DNA from: JBGPHT01 sp041484525
GTDB lineage: Bacteria > Acidobacteriota > Terriglobia > Bryobacterales > Bryobacteraceae
Length of the DNA stretch: 64,000 nucleotides
Assembly (NCBI GenBank): GCA_041484525.1
Contig: JBGPHT010000001.1
Location: 62,001 to 126,000 of the forward strand
Direction: 5' to 3'
Under the pieces are notes generated by a model. It saw only the letters and a list, made by a program, of their open reading frames with translations. It ran no database searches and was not told where the DNA came from. The translations under genes were made by a program, and so were the position numbers. Below, piece after piece: positions 49,156 through 58,230 of this stretch. Numbering within the stretch: position 1 is the stretch's first letter; the number at the start of each line of letters is the position of its first letter.

Positions 49156-49573
49156 ACACCAGGCCGACCAGGGCCAGTGTCAGTAGCACCACGGCTGCGA
49201 GGATCGCCTTCCGCCGGGCGGGCGTGAGCCACTCCGCGAGGCTGGAAGAATTCCCGGCGCCCAGGATCGTCTGGATCAGTCTCTTCTGCGCCGATGCCGG
49301 CAAGCTCTGCATCGCTTTGGCGATCTCTTTCCGGCCGCGGCGGTCGGCAATCAGGATAGTGGCGGAATTACTGCCGTTGGTGGATTTGATGAGCCGGGTA
49401 CGCAACTGCTCAGGCACTTCATCGACCGACCGGTACACCAGGTCGGCGCCGCCCGTCGAGATCAAAACCGTGGAAGTCTGGAACGTGCCCGTCGAACTCG
49501 GGTTGGTCTCTCCGCAATGCGGGCAGCGGGATTGGTCGTCTTCGAAATTCTTACGGCAGCGATTGCATGTCAT
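49136..49573 (-). CDS. Zinc-ribbon protein with C-terminal transmembrane anchor
   Basis: 145 residues. N-terminal zinc ribbon CNRCRKNFEDDQSRCPHCG, a middle region (GGADLVYRSVDEVPEQLRTR) and one C-terminal transmembrane helix (KAILAAVVLLTLALVGLVFT). It is translationally coupled to the LysR gene: its ATG overlaps that stop (ATGA). Function unknown; the middle segment resembles the short domain found in other zinc-ribbon proteins of the phylum. Confidence 0.8.
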   Translation of the reverse strand: MTCNRCRKNFEDDQSRCPHCGETNPSSTGTFQTSTVLISTGGADLVYRSVDEVPEQLRTRLIKSTNGSNSATILIADRRGRKEIAKAMQSLPASAQKRLIQTILGAGNSSSLAEWLTPARRKAILAAVVLLTLALVGLVFTHRWQ

Positions 49574-50502
49574 GATGCAGCCACGCGAGGACTGCGCGGC
49601 TTTCCCGCGCCCCCGCCTTCATCTCCCACATTATCCAGCACTACCTGGATGAAACCCAATGCCGCTTTGGATAGCGCCTTATCCTTCCGGTAGATTAACC
49701 CCAGGCGGCGTACCATTGGTTCCGGTCCGAGCGAGATGGCCCGCAGTTTACCCGCGGCAATCTCTTCCTTGCAGTTGGACGCGGCGAGGAAGCTCACGCC
49801 GAGATCGGCCATCACGAAGCGCTTCATCATCTCGGTGGAATCGAGCTCCATCGAAATCCGCACATCGTCCTGCACCGGGTCCAGCCACGTGTCCAGCCGA
49901 GCGCGCGTCTTGCCCTGCTTGGGCATCAGCAGAAAGAATGCCACCACGTCCTCGGGGCTGACGGTCTTTTTCGCGGCCAGGGCATGGCTGGCGGGCACGA
50001 TAAGCCGAATCTCCTCGGAATGAATGTTGACCACCTGCAGGCGCTTCTCTTCCACGGGAAGCTGGGTGAGACCGAAATCGGCCGCGTTTTCCATCACCGC
50101 GTCCACCACGCGCGAACCGTAGGAGCGCACCACCTGGAGCTGCACCGCCGGGAACGCCTCGCGATACTGCGCGAAAACTTTCGGCAGCACATAAATGCAG
50201 ATGGCCTCGTTGGCGGCGATCACCAGTTCGCCACGCGGATTGCTCTCCAGTTCGGCGATGGCATCCTGCGCGCGGCGGCGCAGATCGAGCATTTGCGCGG
50301 CGTACTCGGTGAAGATCTTGCCGGCGGTGGTGAGTGAGATGCGGCTGCCGAAGCGCTCGAAAAGCTCGGCGCGCAATTCCTGCTCGAGCTGCCGCACCTG
50401 CGCACTGATCGCGGGCTGCGTGCGATAGCACGTCTGGGCGGCTTTCGAAAAACTCTTGAGCCGCACAATTTCGAGGAAGGTATGGAGCTGATCGAAATCC
50501 AT
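49570..50502 (-). CDS. LysR-family transcriptional regulator
   Basis: 310 residues. N-terminal winged helix-turn-helix (DQLHTFLEIVRLKSFSKAAQ, TQPAISAQVRQLEQELRAEL) followed by the periplasmic-binding-protein-like effector domain (ELVIAANEAICIYVLPKVFA, RRLGLIYRKDKALSKAALGF). The effector is unknown. It is divergent from the TIGR03790 gene and coupled to the zinc-ribbon gene, with no obvious palindromic T-N11-A box noted in the short upstream region. Confidence 0.93.
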   Translation of the reverse strand: MDFDQLHTFLEIVRLKSFSKAAQTCYRTQPAISAQVRQLEQELRAELFERFGSRISLTTAGKIFTEYAAQMLDLRRRAQDAIAELESNPRGELVIAANEAICIYVLPKVFAQYREAFPAVQLQVVRSYGSRVVDAVMENAADFGLTQLPVEEKRLQVVNIHSEEIRLIVPASHALAAKKTVSPEDVVAFFLLMPKQGKTRARLDTWLDPVQDDVRISMELDSTEMMKRFVMADLGVSFLAASNCKEEIAAGKLRAISLGPEPMVRRLGLIYRKDKALSKAALGFIQVVLDNVGDEGGGAGKPRSPRVAAS

Positions 50503-50621
50503 ATACCGGAGCCGGCGCGTCCTTGGGGCCGGGAACCGCGACCGCGACCGGCGATCCGTTCGGGTTTGGTAAGTATTGTAACAGACCGGAGGGAGCCAAC
50601 CGGGGCTGCTACCATCAAGCT

Positions 50622-51713
50622 GTGTTCCTACTGTTCCTGCTGCTTCTGGCAGCGTCCGGCTTGCGCGCGCAGACCGGCGAAAACGTACTGCTGGTGGTGA
50701 ATCGCAAGGACGACGTGTCGCGCCAGATCGGCGAATATTACCGCCCGCGGCGCTCGGTTCCCGTCCAGAACGTCTGCTATCTCGACACCATATCGGAAGA
50801 GGAAATCCCGTGGGAGATCTACGAGCAGCAGATCGAAAAGCCCATCGGCGATTGTCTGCAGAAAGGCGGCTTGAGCGAGAAAGTGCTGTACATCGTCACT
50901 ACGATGGGGGTGCCGCTGAAGGTGCAGGGCAATGGCTCGGGACTCACGGGGGCGGAGCACGCGTCGGTGGATTCCGAACTGACGCTGCTCTACGCCAAGC
51001 TCAAGGGCGCACGATATCAGCGCGCCGGGGTGGCGGCGAATCCGTTCTACATGAAGCGCGATGCGCCGTTCCGCCACCCGCTGTTTCCCATCTACCTGGT
51101 GACGCGCCTAGCGGCTTACGACCTGGCGGACGTGAAGGCGATGATCGACCATTCACTTGCCGCCCGCAATCGCGGCAAGTTCGTGCTCGACCTTACCAAC
51201 GGCAGCGATGCGACGGGCAACAACTGGCTGCGTACCGCCGCCATTCTGCTTCCCGAAAATCGTGTGGTGTTGGAAGAGAGCCCCAAGGTGCTTTACGACC
51301 AGCACGAAATAATCGGATATGCCTCGTGGGGATCGAACGACGACAGCCGCAAGCGCCGCTGGCTGCATTTCGACTGGCTTCCGGGCGCGATTGCGACGGA
51401 GTATGTCTCGACCAACGCGCGCACGCTCAAGCGCCCGCCGGACGCTTGGACGATGACTACGTGGGAAGATCGGGAGCACTGGTTCGCGGGCTCGCCGCAA
51501 AACCTGAGTGCGGATGTACTCCATGAAGGCGCGAGCGGAGTTTCCGGGAACGTGTATGAGCCTTACCTGACGGCGTGCGTGCGTCCTGACTACCTGATTC
51601 CCGCCTACTATCAAGGCCGCAATCTGGCGGAGAGCTACTACATTGCGATGCCGTATCTAAGCTGGCAAGGCGTGGTCTTCGGAGACCCGCTGTGCTCGAT
51701 CGGGAGACCGTAA
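50622..51713 (+). CDS. TIGR03790 family secreted protein
   Basis: 363 residues using GTG at 50622, which places a signal peptide at the N-terminus (MFLLFLLLLAASGLRAQ). Family landmarks: VLLVVNRKDDVSRQIGEYYR, YIVTTMGVPLKV, GYASWGSNDDSRKRRWLHF and a final LSWQGVVFGDPLC. These proteins are abundant in acidobacteria and planctomycetes and have no known function. A ribosome binding site is absent near the GTG; transcription from TACCAT (50610-50615) would make it leaderless. Confidence 0.85.
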   Translation: MFLLFLLLLAASGLRAQTGENVLLVVNRKDDVSRQIGEYYRPRRSVPVQNVCYLDTISEEEIPWEIYEQQIEKPIGDCLQKGGLSEKVLYIVTTMGVPLKVQGNGSGLTGAEHASVDSELTLLYAKLKGARYQRAGVAANPFYMKRDAPFRHPLFPIYLVTRLAAYDLADVKAMIDHSLAARNRGKFVLDLTNGSDATGNNWLRTAAILLPENRVVLEESPKVLYDQHEIIGYASWGSNDDSRKRRWLHFDWLPGAIATEYVSTNARTLKRPPDAWTMTTWEDREHWFAGSPQNLSADVLHEGASGVSGNVYEPYLTACVRPDYLIPAYYQGRNLAESYYIAMPYLSWQGVVFGDPLCSIGRP

Positions 51714-51731
51714 TCAATACCGCTAATACTT

Positions 51732-51819
51732 ATTCACCGCCGAGACGCCGAGACCGCCGAGAAGCAAACTAGATTTGTTTTCGTGTGCTCTCGGCGATCT
51801 CGGCGTCTCGGCGGTGAAT
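51732..51819. repeat. Long palindromic hairpin, 31-bp arms
   Basis: The left arm 51732-51762 and right arm 51789-51819 are reverse complements at 30 of 31 positions, with a 26-base loop. Each arm contains three near-direct GCCGAGA units. It fills the gap between convergent genes, so it may end transcription from both sides. The length and inner periodicity look like a dispersed palindromic repeat. Confidence 0.75.
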
Positions 51820-51837
51820 AATCTTTTGCTGTCCCTG

Positions 51838-52296
51838 TTACTCGCCTGTCCTCGCCGCCTTTCCGAAGCGCTGTTGCATCCGCTCCTGGCGCTTCTGTTG
51901 GAGTTGGTCGGCCTGGGCGCGTTGTGCGGGAGTCAGGATGGCGTAGAACTTCGCCTTCGCCTCCGTGCGGATGGCGATCAATTGTCCGAGCAGCCTGCCT
52001 TCATCGTTGGACAACTGCTGGATCGAGGCGGAGTTTCCGGCCTTCGCGGCAGCATTCAGGGCCTGGCGGTTCTGTTGTAACTGCGTCCGCAGCGGCTGCG
52101 CGCTCTGTCTCGCCTGGTCGAAGATGGTCTTGGCCTGCGCCTTCTGGGCGTCGGTCAGGTTCAGGCTCTGCATCATTCGCTGATGGGCGAAGGCGCGGCC
52201 TGGCCCGCGATGCTGCGGGGCTGTCTGGGTCTGTGCGAAAAGCATGCCGGCGGCAAGCGCCGCGACGGCGCCGAATATCGTCAGGTTACGTTTCAT
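51838..52296 (-). CDS. Spy/CpxP-like periplasmic protein (LTXXQ motifs)
   Basis: 152 residues. Signal peptide (MKRNLTIFGAVAALAAGMLFAQ), then helices with two LTxxQ motifs (LNLTDAQKAQ and LTPAQRAQ), the hallmark of the Spy/CpxP family. Those proteins are chaperones or sensors of envelope stress, and CpxP binds the CpxA sensor. The gene is divergent from an OmpR-type regulator/sensor kinase pair and shares with it a 178-base intergenic region holding a GTAAA-N5-GTAAA site. Confidence 0.85.
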   Translation of the reverse strand: MKRNLTIFGAVAALAAGMLFAQTQTAPQHRGPGRAFAHQRMMQSLNLTDAQKAQAKTIFDQARQSAQPLRTQLQQNRQALNAAAKAGNSASIQQLSNDEGRLLGQLIAIRTEAKAKFYAILTPAQRAQADQLQQKRQERMQQRFGKAARTGE

Positions 52297-52358
52297 GGGT
52301 GGTGCTACCTCTCAATACCGACTCTAGAGGCCCGCGGTAAATGCCATATGTCGCCGCG

Positions 52359-52373
52359 GTAAATCTGTGTAAA
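52359..52373. promoter_or_regulatory. CpxR-type box (GTAAA-N5-GTAAA)
   Basis: GTAAATCTGTGTAAA is an exact match to the Escherichia coli CpxR consensus. A further GTAAA at 52337-52341 lies 22 bases (two turns) away in the same orientation. Both are in the divergent promoter region between the Spy-like gene and the response regulator, where autoregulation would be expected. Confidence 0.65.
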
Positions 52374-52474
52374 GCTATACCTCAATTTGATAAACACGGC
52401 GGCGCGCCGGCGGTTGCGGCATCTCTTACAAACCCTTACGCGCAGGGGGTTTCACGCCATGGTAAATTTTAGCC

Positions 52475-53167
52475 GTGCACCTCCTCCTGATCGACGACGA
52501 CGCGGAGCTTTGCTCGCTGCTGGGCGAGTTTTTAAAACGCGAGGGGTTCACGGTCGACTGCGAGCACGAAGGCAATCGCGGCCTGGAGAAGGCCCTGCAA
52601 CCGGGCAACGACCTGGTCGTATTAGATGTGATGCTGCCCGGCATCGACGGTTTCGAAATTTTGCGGCGGCTGCGGCAGAAGAGCAAAGTTCCGGTCATCA
52701 TGCTTACGGCGCGCGGCGAAGACGTGGACCGCATCGTGGGGCTCGAACTCGGCGCCGACGATTATCTGCCGAAGCCGTTTAACCCCCGAGAGCTGGCGGC
52801 GCGCATCCGCGCCATCCTGCGCCGGTATGAAGCGCGGCCGGCCGAGCCGTCGAACCGTATCGAGATTAACGGTGTCGCGCTCGACCCCGGCACGCGCGAG
52901 GTCCTCTCCGATGGCAAGCGCGCGGACCTCACCACTTTCGAGTTCGACATCCTCGAGATGCTGATGCGCTCGGCGGGGCGAGTGCTCTCGCGCGACGCGC
53001 TCATGGAGAATTTCTACAACCGCAAGGCGACGCCGTTCGACCGCTCGATCGACATGCACATCAGCCATCTGCGCAAGAAACTCGAGCACGGCGACGCGCT
53101 CATCAAGACCATTCGCGGCGTGGGTTACCAGTTCTGCCGCACGCCGGAGGACGCGGCGGCGGAGTGA
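52475..53167 (+). CDS. OmpR/CpxR-type response regulator
   Basis: 230 residues; start GTG at 52475. Receiver domain (MHLLLIDDDAELCSLLGEFL, phosphoacceptor Asp in LVVLDVMLPGIDGFE, LTARGEDVDR, and the switch Lys in LPKPFNPRELA) followed by a winged-helix output domain (TTFEFDILEMLMRSAGRVLS, HISHLRKKLEHGD). With a Spy-like gene divergent and a kinase 10 bases downstream, it best matches CpxR. TAAATT about seven bases before the GTG could make it a leaderless transcript. Confidence 0.92.
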   Translation: MHLLLIDDDAELCSLLGEFLKREGFTVDCEHEGNRGLEKALQPGNDLVVLDVMLPGIDGFEILRRLRQKSKVPVIMLTARGEDVDRIVGLELGADDYLPKPFNPRELAARIRAILRRYEARPAEPSNRIEINGVALDPGTREVLSDGKRADLTTFEFDILEMLMRSAGRVLSRDALMENFYNRKATPFDRSIDMHISHLRKKLEHGDALIKTIRGVGYQFCRTPEDAAAE

Positions 53168-53177
53168 GGCGCGGCGT

Positions 53178-54488
53178 ATGAGGACGCTGTTCGCCAAGAT
53201 CCTGATCTGGTTCTGGTCGGCGCTGGCCATTACGGTGGTGGGGTCGGCCCTGATTTCCGCGCTCACCGTGAACGAGAACGATTCCGACCGCCGCGCGCCG
53301 GTGGCCCGCCTGGTGACGCTGCAGCTCGAAGAGGCGCGCGCCGCTTATGAGACCGGCGGACGTCCGGGCCTGCAGGCCTTTCTCGATACGCTGCAGCGGG
53401 TCTACGATGCGCGCGGAATCCTGACGGATGAGAGCGGCCGCGATCTGCTGACGAATCAGAACCGCTCGGACCTGGTGCGGCGCGCCCGGCGGCGGCCGCT
53501 GTATGGCATCTTCCGCACGGGCGACGCGATGGTGGCGCGCGCGGCGGACGACGGAAAGTATTGGTTCTTCTTCGTGGTGCCGCACGCGCGCGTCGAGAGC
53601 TGGTTCCTGCAGCCCGAGCACATCTTCGTGATGCTCGTGGGCGTGCTTCTGTGCTACTGGCTGGCATGGCACCTCACTACCCCGGTTCGGAAATTGCAAA
53701 GAGCGGTGGAGCGTTTCGGGCGAGGCGATCTCTCCGCGCGCGTGGGATCGGCGCGGCGCGACGAGCTCGGCCAACTCGCCCGCACCTTCGACCGCATGGC
53801 GTCCCGCCTCGAGACCCTGCTGGCTGCCGAGCGCCGGCTGCTGCTCGATATCTCGCACGAGCTGCGATCGCCGCTGGCGCGCCTGGGCGTGGCCGTAGAG
53901 TTGGCCCGTTCGGGCGACGATACGGAAGCCGCGCTGAACCGGATTCAGAAGGAATCGGACCGCTTGAATTCGCTGGTCGGCCAACTGCTGCAGGTGACGC
54001 GAGCCGAGGGCGACCCCAATTCGCTGCGCCGCGACCGCGTGCGGCTCGACGAGCTCGTGCAGCAGTTGGTGGAGGAGTCGAACATCGAGGCCGAAGCGCA
54101 CGGCTGCGAGCTGAAGTACGGCAAGCGCGAGCCGGTGACGGTGGAAGGTGACCCCGAGCTATTGCGGCGCGCTGTCGAAAACGTGATTCGCAATGCGATC
54201 CGCTACGCGCCGCGTGAAACCGTGGTGGACGTCTCGCTCGAGCGCAACAACGGCAAGGCGATGGTGGATGTGCGCGACCGCGGCCCCGGTGTTCCGGAAG
54301 AGGCCCTGCCGCGCTTATTCGACCCCTTCTACCGCGTCGAAGGCGACCGCGACCGCGCCAGCGGCGGCATCGGCCTGGGCCTGTCGATCGCGCGCCGGGC
54401 TGTCGAGTTGCACAAGGGCAGCATCCGCGCGCGCAATGCGCAGCCGGGTCTCGAGGTGGAATTGGAGTTGCCTGCGGCCGCCGGGTAG
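53178..54488 (+). CDS. CpxA-like sensor histidine kinase
   Basis: 436 residues. Two transmembrane helices (about 9-31 and 155-175) enclose a periplasmic sensor region; then HAMP (LTTPVRKLQRAVERFGRGDL), the H box LLDISHELRSPLARL with the phosphorylated His, an N box (NVIRNAIRYAPRE) and a G box (GGIGLGLSIARRAVELH). It pairs with the upstream regulator in envelope stress signalling. The sensor domain shows no recognisable ligand fold. Confidence 0.92.
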   Translation: MRTLFAKILIWFWSALAITVVGSALISALTVNENDSDRRAPVARLVTLQLEEARAAYETGGRPGLQAFLDTLQRVYDARGILTDESGRDLLTNQNRSDLVRRARRRPLYGIFRTGDAMVARAADDGKYWFFFVVPHARVESWFLQPEHIFVMLVGVLLCYWLAWHLTTPVRKLQRAVERFGRGDLSARVGSARRDELGQLARTFDRMASRLETLLAAERRLLLDISHELRSPLARLGVAVELARSGDDTEAALNRIQKESDRLNSLVGQLLQVTRAEGDPNSLRRDRVRLDELVQQLVEESNIEAEAHGCELKYGKREPVTVEGDPELLRRAVENVIRNAIRYAPRETVVDVSLERNNGKAMVDVRDRGPGVPEEALPRLFDPFYRVEGDRDRASGGIGLGLSIARRAVELHKGSIRARNAQPGLEVELELPAAAG

Positions 54489-54538
54489 ACGTGCGCCGGT
54501 TGCCCCGCGCCTCCCCCCGATTTATAGTTGGGGTGGGG

Positions 54539-55225
54539 ATGAATATCCCGAATGCACTAACGATCCTCCGGATCTTCTTCGTGCCGCTGCTGGTGGCCGC
54601 GCTGGTCCAGGACCAGGGTTACGTGCATATCGGCGGATTCCAGGTGACCAACGAATGGCTGGCCCTCGGCATCTTCCTGACGGCCGCCGCCACCGACATG
54701 CTCGACGGGTATCTGGCGCGCCGCTGGCAGCAGGTCACCACCATCGGCACCCTGCTCGATCCCATCGCGGATAAGTTGCTGGTCTCGGCCGCGCTCATCT
54801 CCCTGGTGCAGGTGCGGGCGCTGCCGGGTTGGATGGCGATCCTGATCATCGGCCGCGAATTCGCCGTCTCCGGGCTGCGCGCGATTGCCGCCGCCGAAGG
54901 CTACACCATCCAAGCCAGCGACCTCGGCAAGACAAAAATGGTTTCGCAGGTGGTGGCCATTTCCTGCATGCTGCTGAGCGTGCGGCACGCCGAGCTGCGC
55001 ACGCCCGGGATCGTGCTGATGTGGGGCGTCGTCTTCTTCGCGCTGCTCTCCGCCATCAGCTACTTCGCGAAGTTCTGGCACAAGGTGGATCTGCGGATTA
55101 AGAACCGTCGCCGGCGCGAGCTATTGACGCTGGAACGGAAGCGCCAGCGCGCCATGATGCGTCATAGGGGATCGGCCGCGGGTTTGGGCGGCGCCACGAT
55201 CTGGAAACCGCCCGAAGTGAGCTGA
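54539..55225 (+). CDS. pgsA: CDP-diacylglycerol-glycerol-3-phosphate 3-phosphatidyltransferase
   Basis: 228 residues from the ATG at 54539 (MNIPNALTILRIFFVPL). The CDP-alcohol phosphotransferase motif is intact: DMLDGYLARRWQQVTTIGTL followed by LDPIAD, giving D-x2-DG-x2-AR-x8-G-x3-D-x3-D. Several transmembrane helices follow. PgsA makes phosphatidylglycerol-phosphate at the inner membrane. The C-terminus carries an unusual basic extension. It overlaps the convergent RodZ-like gene by 64 bases. Confidence 0.92.
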   Translation: MNIPNALTILRIFFVPLLVAALVQDQGYVHIGGFQVTNEWLALGIFLTAAATDMLDGYLARRWQQVTTIGTLLDPIADKLLVSAALISLVQVRALPGWMAILIIGREFAVSGLRAIAAAEGYTIQASDLGKTKMVSQVVAISCMLLSVRHAELRTPGIVLMWGVVFFALLSAISYFAKFWHKVDLRIKNRRRRELLTLERKRQRAMMRHRGSAAGLGGATIWKPPEVS

Positions 55226-56157
55226 ATCTCGCGCACCTGGCCTTTGGTTCCAACGGCGCCGATCGGTTTCCCGTTCAGCAGAATGGTGACGCCGCCCGCA
55301 TTGCCGAGCTTCAACACCACCATCTCGTTGGCCTCGATGGTCCGGACTTCGTTCGCACTCAGGGTGCCGGAAAAGGAAAACTTGCCGTCGCTTCTGGCCG
55401 ACACCCAAACCGGCTCGTCGGCGCTCACCTGCACCAGTACCGAGGCGTTGGGATTGTGCGGCGCCGGAACTACGGCAGATGGTGCGGAAGCATTCTGTAT
55501 CAGCGGCGGCGCGGCGGCCGGCTGGGACTGCGATGGCGCGGCAGCCGGCTGAGATTGCGGCGGCAGGGCGGTCGCTTGAGACTGCGGCGGCGCGGGTTCA
55601 GCCGCGGGGCGATCCGCAAGATTCTGCTGCGGTGGATTCTGCGGCGGAGCAGGAGCAACCGGCGCCGGAGCCTGCGTTTCGACGTGCGCCGTTGCCGCAT
55701 GGCGCGAGTGCGTCCACCACGAGTAGACGCCGGAGCAGATCAGCATCATGGCGACTACCATCGCCGCCGCCGGCAGCCACGAAGCCCATTTACCCTGTTG
55801 CCGGTCGCCTACGCTTTCCCACTCCTCCATCCGGGGCACGTGGATGTTGGCGACCACCGGCATCTTTTCATTCAGGCTGGCCGGCTTTTCGCTCCGGCCA
55901 TTCTGCGGCGCCGGTTCCGGCGGCGGGTCGACCAGGCGCCGCACTTCCGCGACAACCTCTTCTTCATCCAGGCCGAGCAGGTGCGCATACTGCCGGACAA
56001 AGCTCTTTGTAAACACGCCGCCCGGGAGTTTGTCGAAGCGTTCGTCCTCGATCGCCTCCAACATGCGGGAAGATATTTTTAGCTCGCGCGAGATTTGGCC
56101 CAGGTCGAGATTGCGCTTGATTCGTTCACGGCGCAACGTCTCGCCAATCGAGGTCAT
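55162..56157 (-). CDS. rodZ: RodZ-like protein (HTH + TM + DUF4115)
   Basis: 331 residues from the ATG at 56157 (AAGGA upstream). Cytoplasmic HTH_25 domain (TLRRERIKRNLDLGQISREL, GVFTKSFVRQYAHLLGLDEE), one transmembrane helix (LPAAAMVVAMMLICSGVYSW), a Pro/Gln/Ala-rich linker and a periplasmic DUF4115 domain (VLVQVSADEPVWVSARSDG, TILLNGKPIGAVGTKG). RodZ couples MreB to the cell wall synthesis machinery. mreB itself is not in the window. Confidence 0.85.
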   Translation of the reverse strand: MTSIGETLRRERIKRNLDLGQISRELKISSRMLEAIEDERFDKLPGGVFTKSFVRQYAHLLGLDEEEVVAEVRRLVDPPPEPAPQNGRSEKPASLNEKMPVVANIHVPRMEEWESVGDRQQGKWASWLPAAAMVVAMMLICSGVYSWWTHSRHAATAHVETQAPAPVAPAPPQNPPQQNLADRPAAEPAPPQSQATALPPQSQPAAAPSQSQPAAAPPLIQNASAPSAVVPAPHNPNASVLVQVSADEPVWVSARSDGKFSFSGTLSANEVRTIEANEMVVLKLGNAGGVTILLNGKPIGAVGTKGQVREIQLTSGGFQIVAPPKPAADPL

Positions 56158-56289
56158 AGCCGGTTGGTCCTTCAAGGTCCCTTAACTTCATAATACTACG
56201 GGGCATAGTGGCAACGGTACATGGCGTGCTCGGAGTTGTGCGAAACCTGCCGGAGAGCGGCCTCCAAAACCACCTGTTAGCATAAACGG

Positions 56290-57288
56290 TTGATCTCCGT
56301 GGTGGTTGTCAATTGGAACCGCAAAGAGTTGCTCCGCGCCTGCCTGCGTTCGCTGGCGGGGCAGACGGGCGTGGATTTCGAGACCATCGTGGTGGACAAC
56401 GGGTCCACCGACGGTTCGGCCGAGATGGCCGAGCGCGACTTCGCCGCCCGCGTCATCCGCAACCGCGAGAATCGGGGCTTCTGCGCCGCCAACAACCAGG
56501 GGATCGCAATCGCGCGCGGCGAGTACATTGCCTTGCTGAACAACGACGCGGAGGCCGATGCGGGGTGGCTCGCGGCTCTGCTTCGAGCCTGCACGCGCGC
56601 GCCTGAAGTGGGGATGGCCGCCAGTAAGATACTGGTCTGGGAGGATCCGCGCCGCATCGACAAAGTGGGCCATCTCATCTTTCCCGACGGCCAGAATCGC
56701 GGCCGCGGCGGTGGCGCGCTCGACCAGGGGCAATACGACCGTGAAGAAGAGGTGCTGTGGCCGGATGGCTGCGCGGCGCTGTATCGCAAGGCCATGCTCG
56801 ACCGCATCGGCGGCTTCGACGAGGACTTTTTCGCCTATGGCGATGATGCGGAGCTCGGCTTGCGCGCGCGCATCGCCGGCTGGAAATGCATCTACACCCC
56901 CGAGGCGGTAGTGCGGCACCATCGCGGATCCACGCTCGGCAAGGATTCGGTCGGGCGGCTGAAACTGATCGAGCGCAACCGCGTGCTGCTGGCGCTGAAG
57001 CTGTTCCCGTGGAGCCTGCTGTGGCTCAATCCGCTATTCTTCGCGGTGCGCGTGGCGGCGGGAATTCGTGCGGCGCAGCAGGGGGCGGGGGACACGGTCC
57101 ACTTCCCGGGGCTCGCCGGCAAGTTCGCGATGGCGCGCGCGCTGGTGGCCGGCGACCTGGCGGCGTTACGGCTCGCCCCGCGCATGTTGCGTAAGCGTGG
57201 TGAAGTGCGGCGCATCCGGTGCCTGACTCCCGCGGCTGTGCGGAGACTGCTGCTCTCGAACCGCCTCGGCTTGGGAGAGGTGGCATGA
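56290..57288 (+). CDS. Family 2 glycosyltransferase (rhamnosyl-type)
   Basis: 332 residues from a TTG at 56290 (MISVVVVNWNRKELLRACLR); GTG at 56299 is a less likely start. GT2 landmarks: NGSTDGSAEM, LLNNDAEADAGWLAAL and GGFDEDFFAYGDDAELGLRA. The group includes WbbL-type rhamnosyltransferases. The C-terminal part is basic and hydrophobic. It overlaps the next methyltransferase by ATGA, and further methyltransferase and glycan genes follow, suggesting one surface glycan cluster. Confidence 0.88.
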   Translation: MISVVVVNWNRKELLRACLRSLAGQTGVDFETIVVDNGSTDGSAEMAERDFAARVIRNRENRGFCAANNQGIAIARGEYIALLNNDAEADAGWLAALLRACTRAPEVGMAASKILVWEDPRRIDKVGHLIFPDGQNRGRGGGALDQGQYDREEEVLWPDGCAALYRKAMLDRIGGFDEDFFAYGDDAELGLRARIAGWKCIYTPEAVVRHHRGSTLGKDSVGRLKLIERNRVLLALKLFPWSLLWLNPLFFAVRVAAGIRAAQQGAGDTVHFPGLAGKFAMARALVAGDLAALRLAPRMLRKRGEVRRIRCLTPAAVRRLLLSNRLGLGEVA

Positions 57289-58229
57289 GCGCGTGCCTGG
57301 TTTGCGGCTCCGGCCGCTTCGCGCCGTTGTTCACGGCTTCCGACCGTCTGTACCATACGACGGCCAAGGAGTTCGCCGTCGTGCGCTGCGGCGAATGCGG
57401 ACTGGTACGGCTCGATCCGCAGCCTTCGCCCGAGGAACTGCGTCGCTACTATCCCGAGAACTACTGGTTCGCGCCCGATCGAAGCGCGGCCGGCCGCCTG
57501 GAAGAGACCTACCGCCGGATGGTGCTTCGCGATCACGTACAGTTCGTGGATCGGGCGCTGCGGCATTCGCGCGCGCGCGGCCCACTACTCGACGTGGGTT
57601 GCGGCGGCGGGCTGTTTCTGGGGATGATGCGGGAGCGCGGCTGGCGCGTGCTGGGTCTCGATTTCTCGCCGCAGGCCGCGGCTATGACGTGGCGCCGGCA
57701 GCAGGCTCCGGCGGTCTGCGCCATGCTCGAACACTCGCCCTTGCGCGCCGGGAGCATGGGTGGCCTGACCATGTTCCACGTACTCGAACACCTCTACGAT
57801 CCGCGCGCGTATCTCACCATCGCGCGCGAATTGATCGAGCCCGATGGACGTCTGGTGGTGCAAGTTCCGAACGCCGCCTCGTGGCAGTTCCGCTTGCTGG
57901 GCCGCTCCTGGAACGGTGTGGACGTGCCGCGGCACCTGTTCGATTTCCGCGCCCGCGATCTGGAAAAGCTGATCGAGTCCTGCGGTTTCGAAGTGGTGCG
58001 GCGCAAATATTTTTCGCTGCGCGACAACCCCGCGGGGCTGGCCAGCAGCTTGGCGCCGTCGCTCGATCCGATGGCGCGGCGCGTCCGCCGCGTGCCCGAG
58101 AGCGGCGGCATCCGGCTCACACGCGACTTACTCTACTTCGCGCTGGTGACGGCAGCGCTGCCGTTCACGCTGCTTGAAGCCGCATTTCAGGCGGGCTCGA
58201 CGGTGATGATCGAAGCGAGGCGGCCGTGA
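57285..58229 (+). CDS. SAM-dependent methyltransferase with N-terminal zinc-finger-like Cys motif
   Basis: 314 residues from the ATG at 57285, in ATGA overlap. N-terminal CLVCGSGRFAPLF and VRCGECGLVRLDPQP are the paired-cysteine motif of Methyltransf_13/Methyltransf_14-type sugar methyltransferases. The SAM site is LLDVGCGGGLFLGMMRERGW, followed by MFHVLEHLYDPRAYL. It likely methylates a sugar or glycan. Coupled to the GT2 gene. Confidence 0.88.
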   Translation: MSACLVCGSGRFAPLFTASDRLYHTTAKEFAVVRCGECGLVRLDPQPSPEELRRYYPENYWFAPDRSAAGRLEETYRRMVLRDHVQFVDRALRHSRARGPLLDVGCGGGLFLGMMRERGWRVLGLDFSPQAAAMTWRRQQAPAVCAMLEHSPLRAGSMGGLTMFHVLEHLYDPRAYLTIARELIEPDGRLVVQVPNAASWQFRLLGRSWNGVDVPRHLFDFRARDLEKLIESCGFEVVRRKYFSLRDNPAGLASSLAPSLDPMARRVRRVPESGGIRLTRDLLYFALVTAALPFTLLEAAFQAGSTVMIEARRP

Positions 58230-58230
58230 G

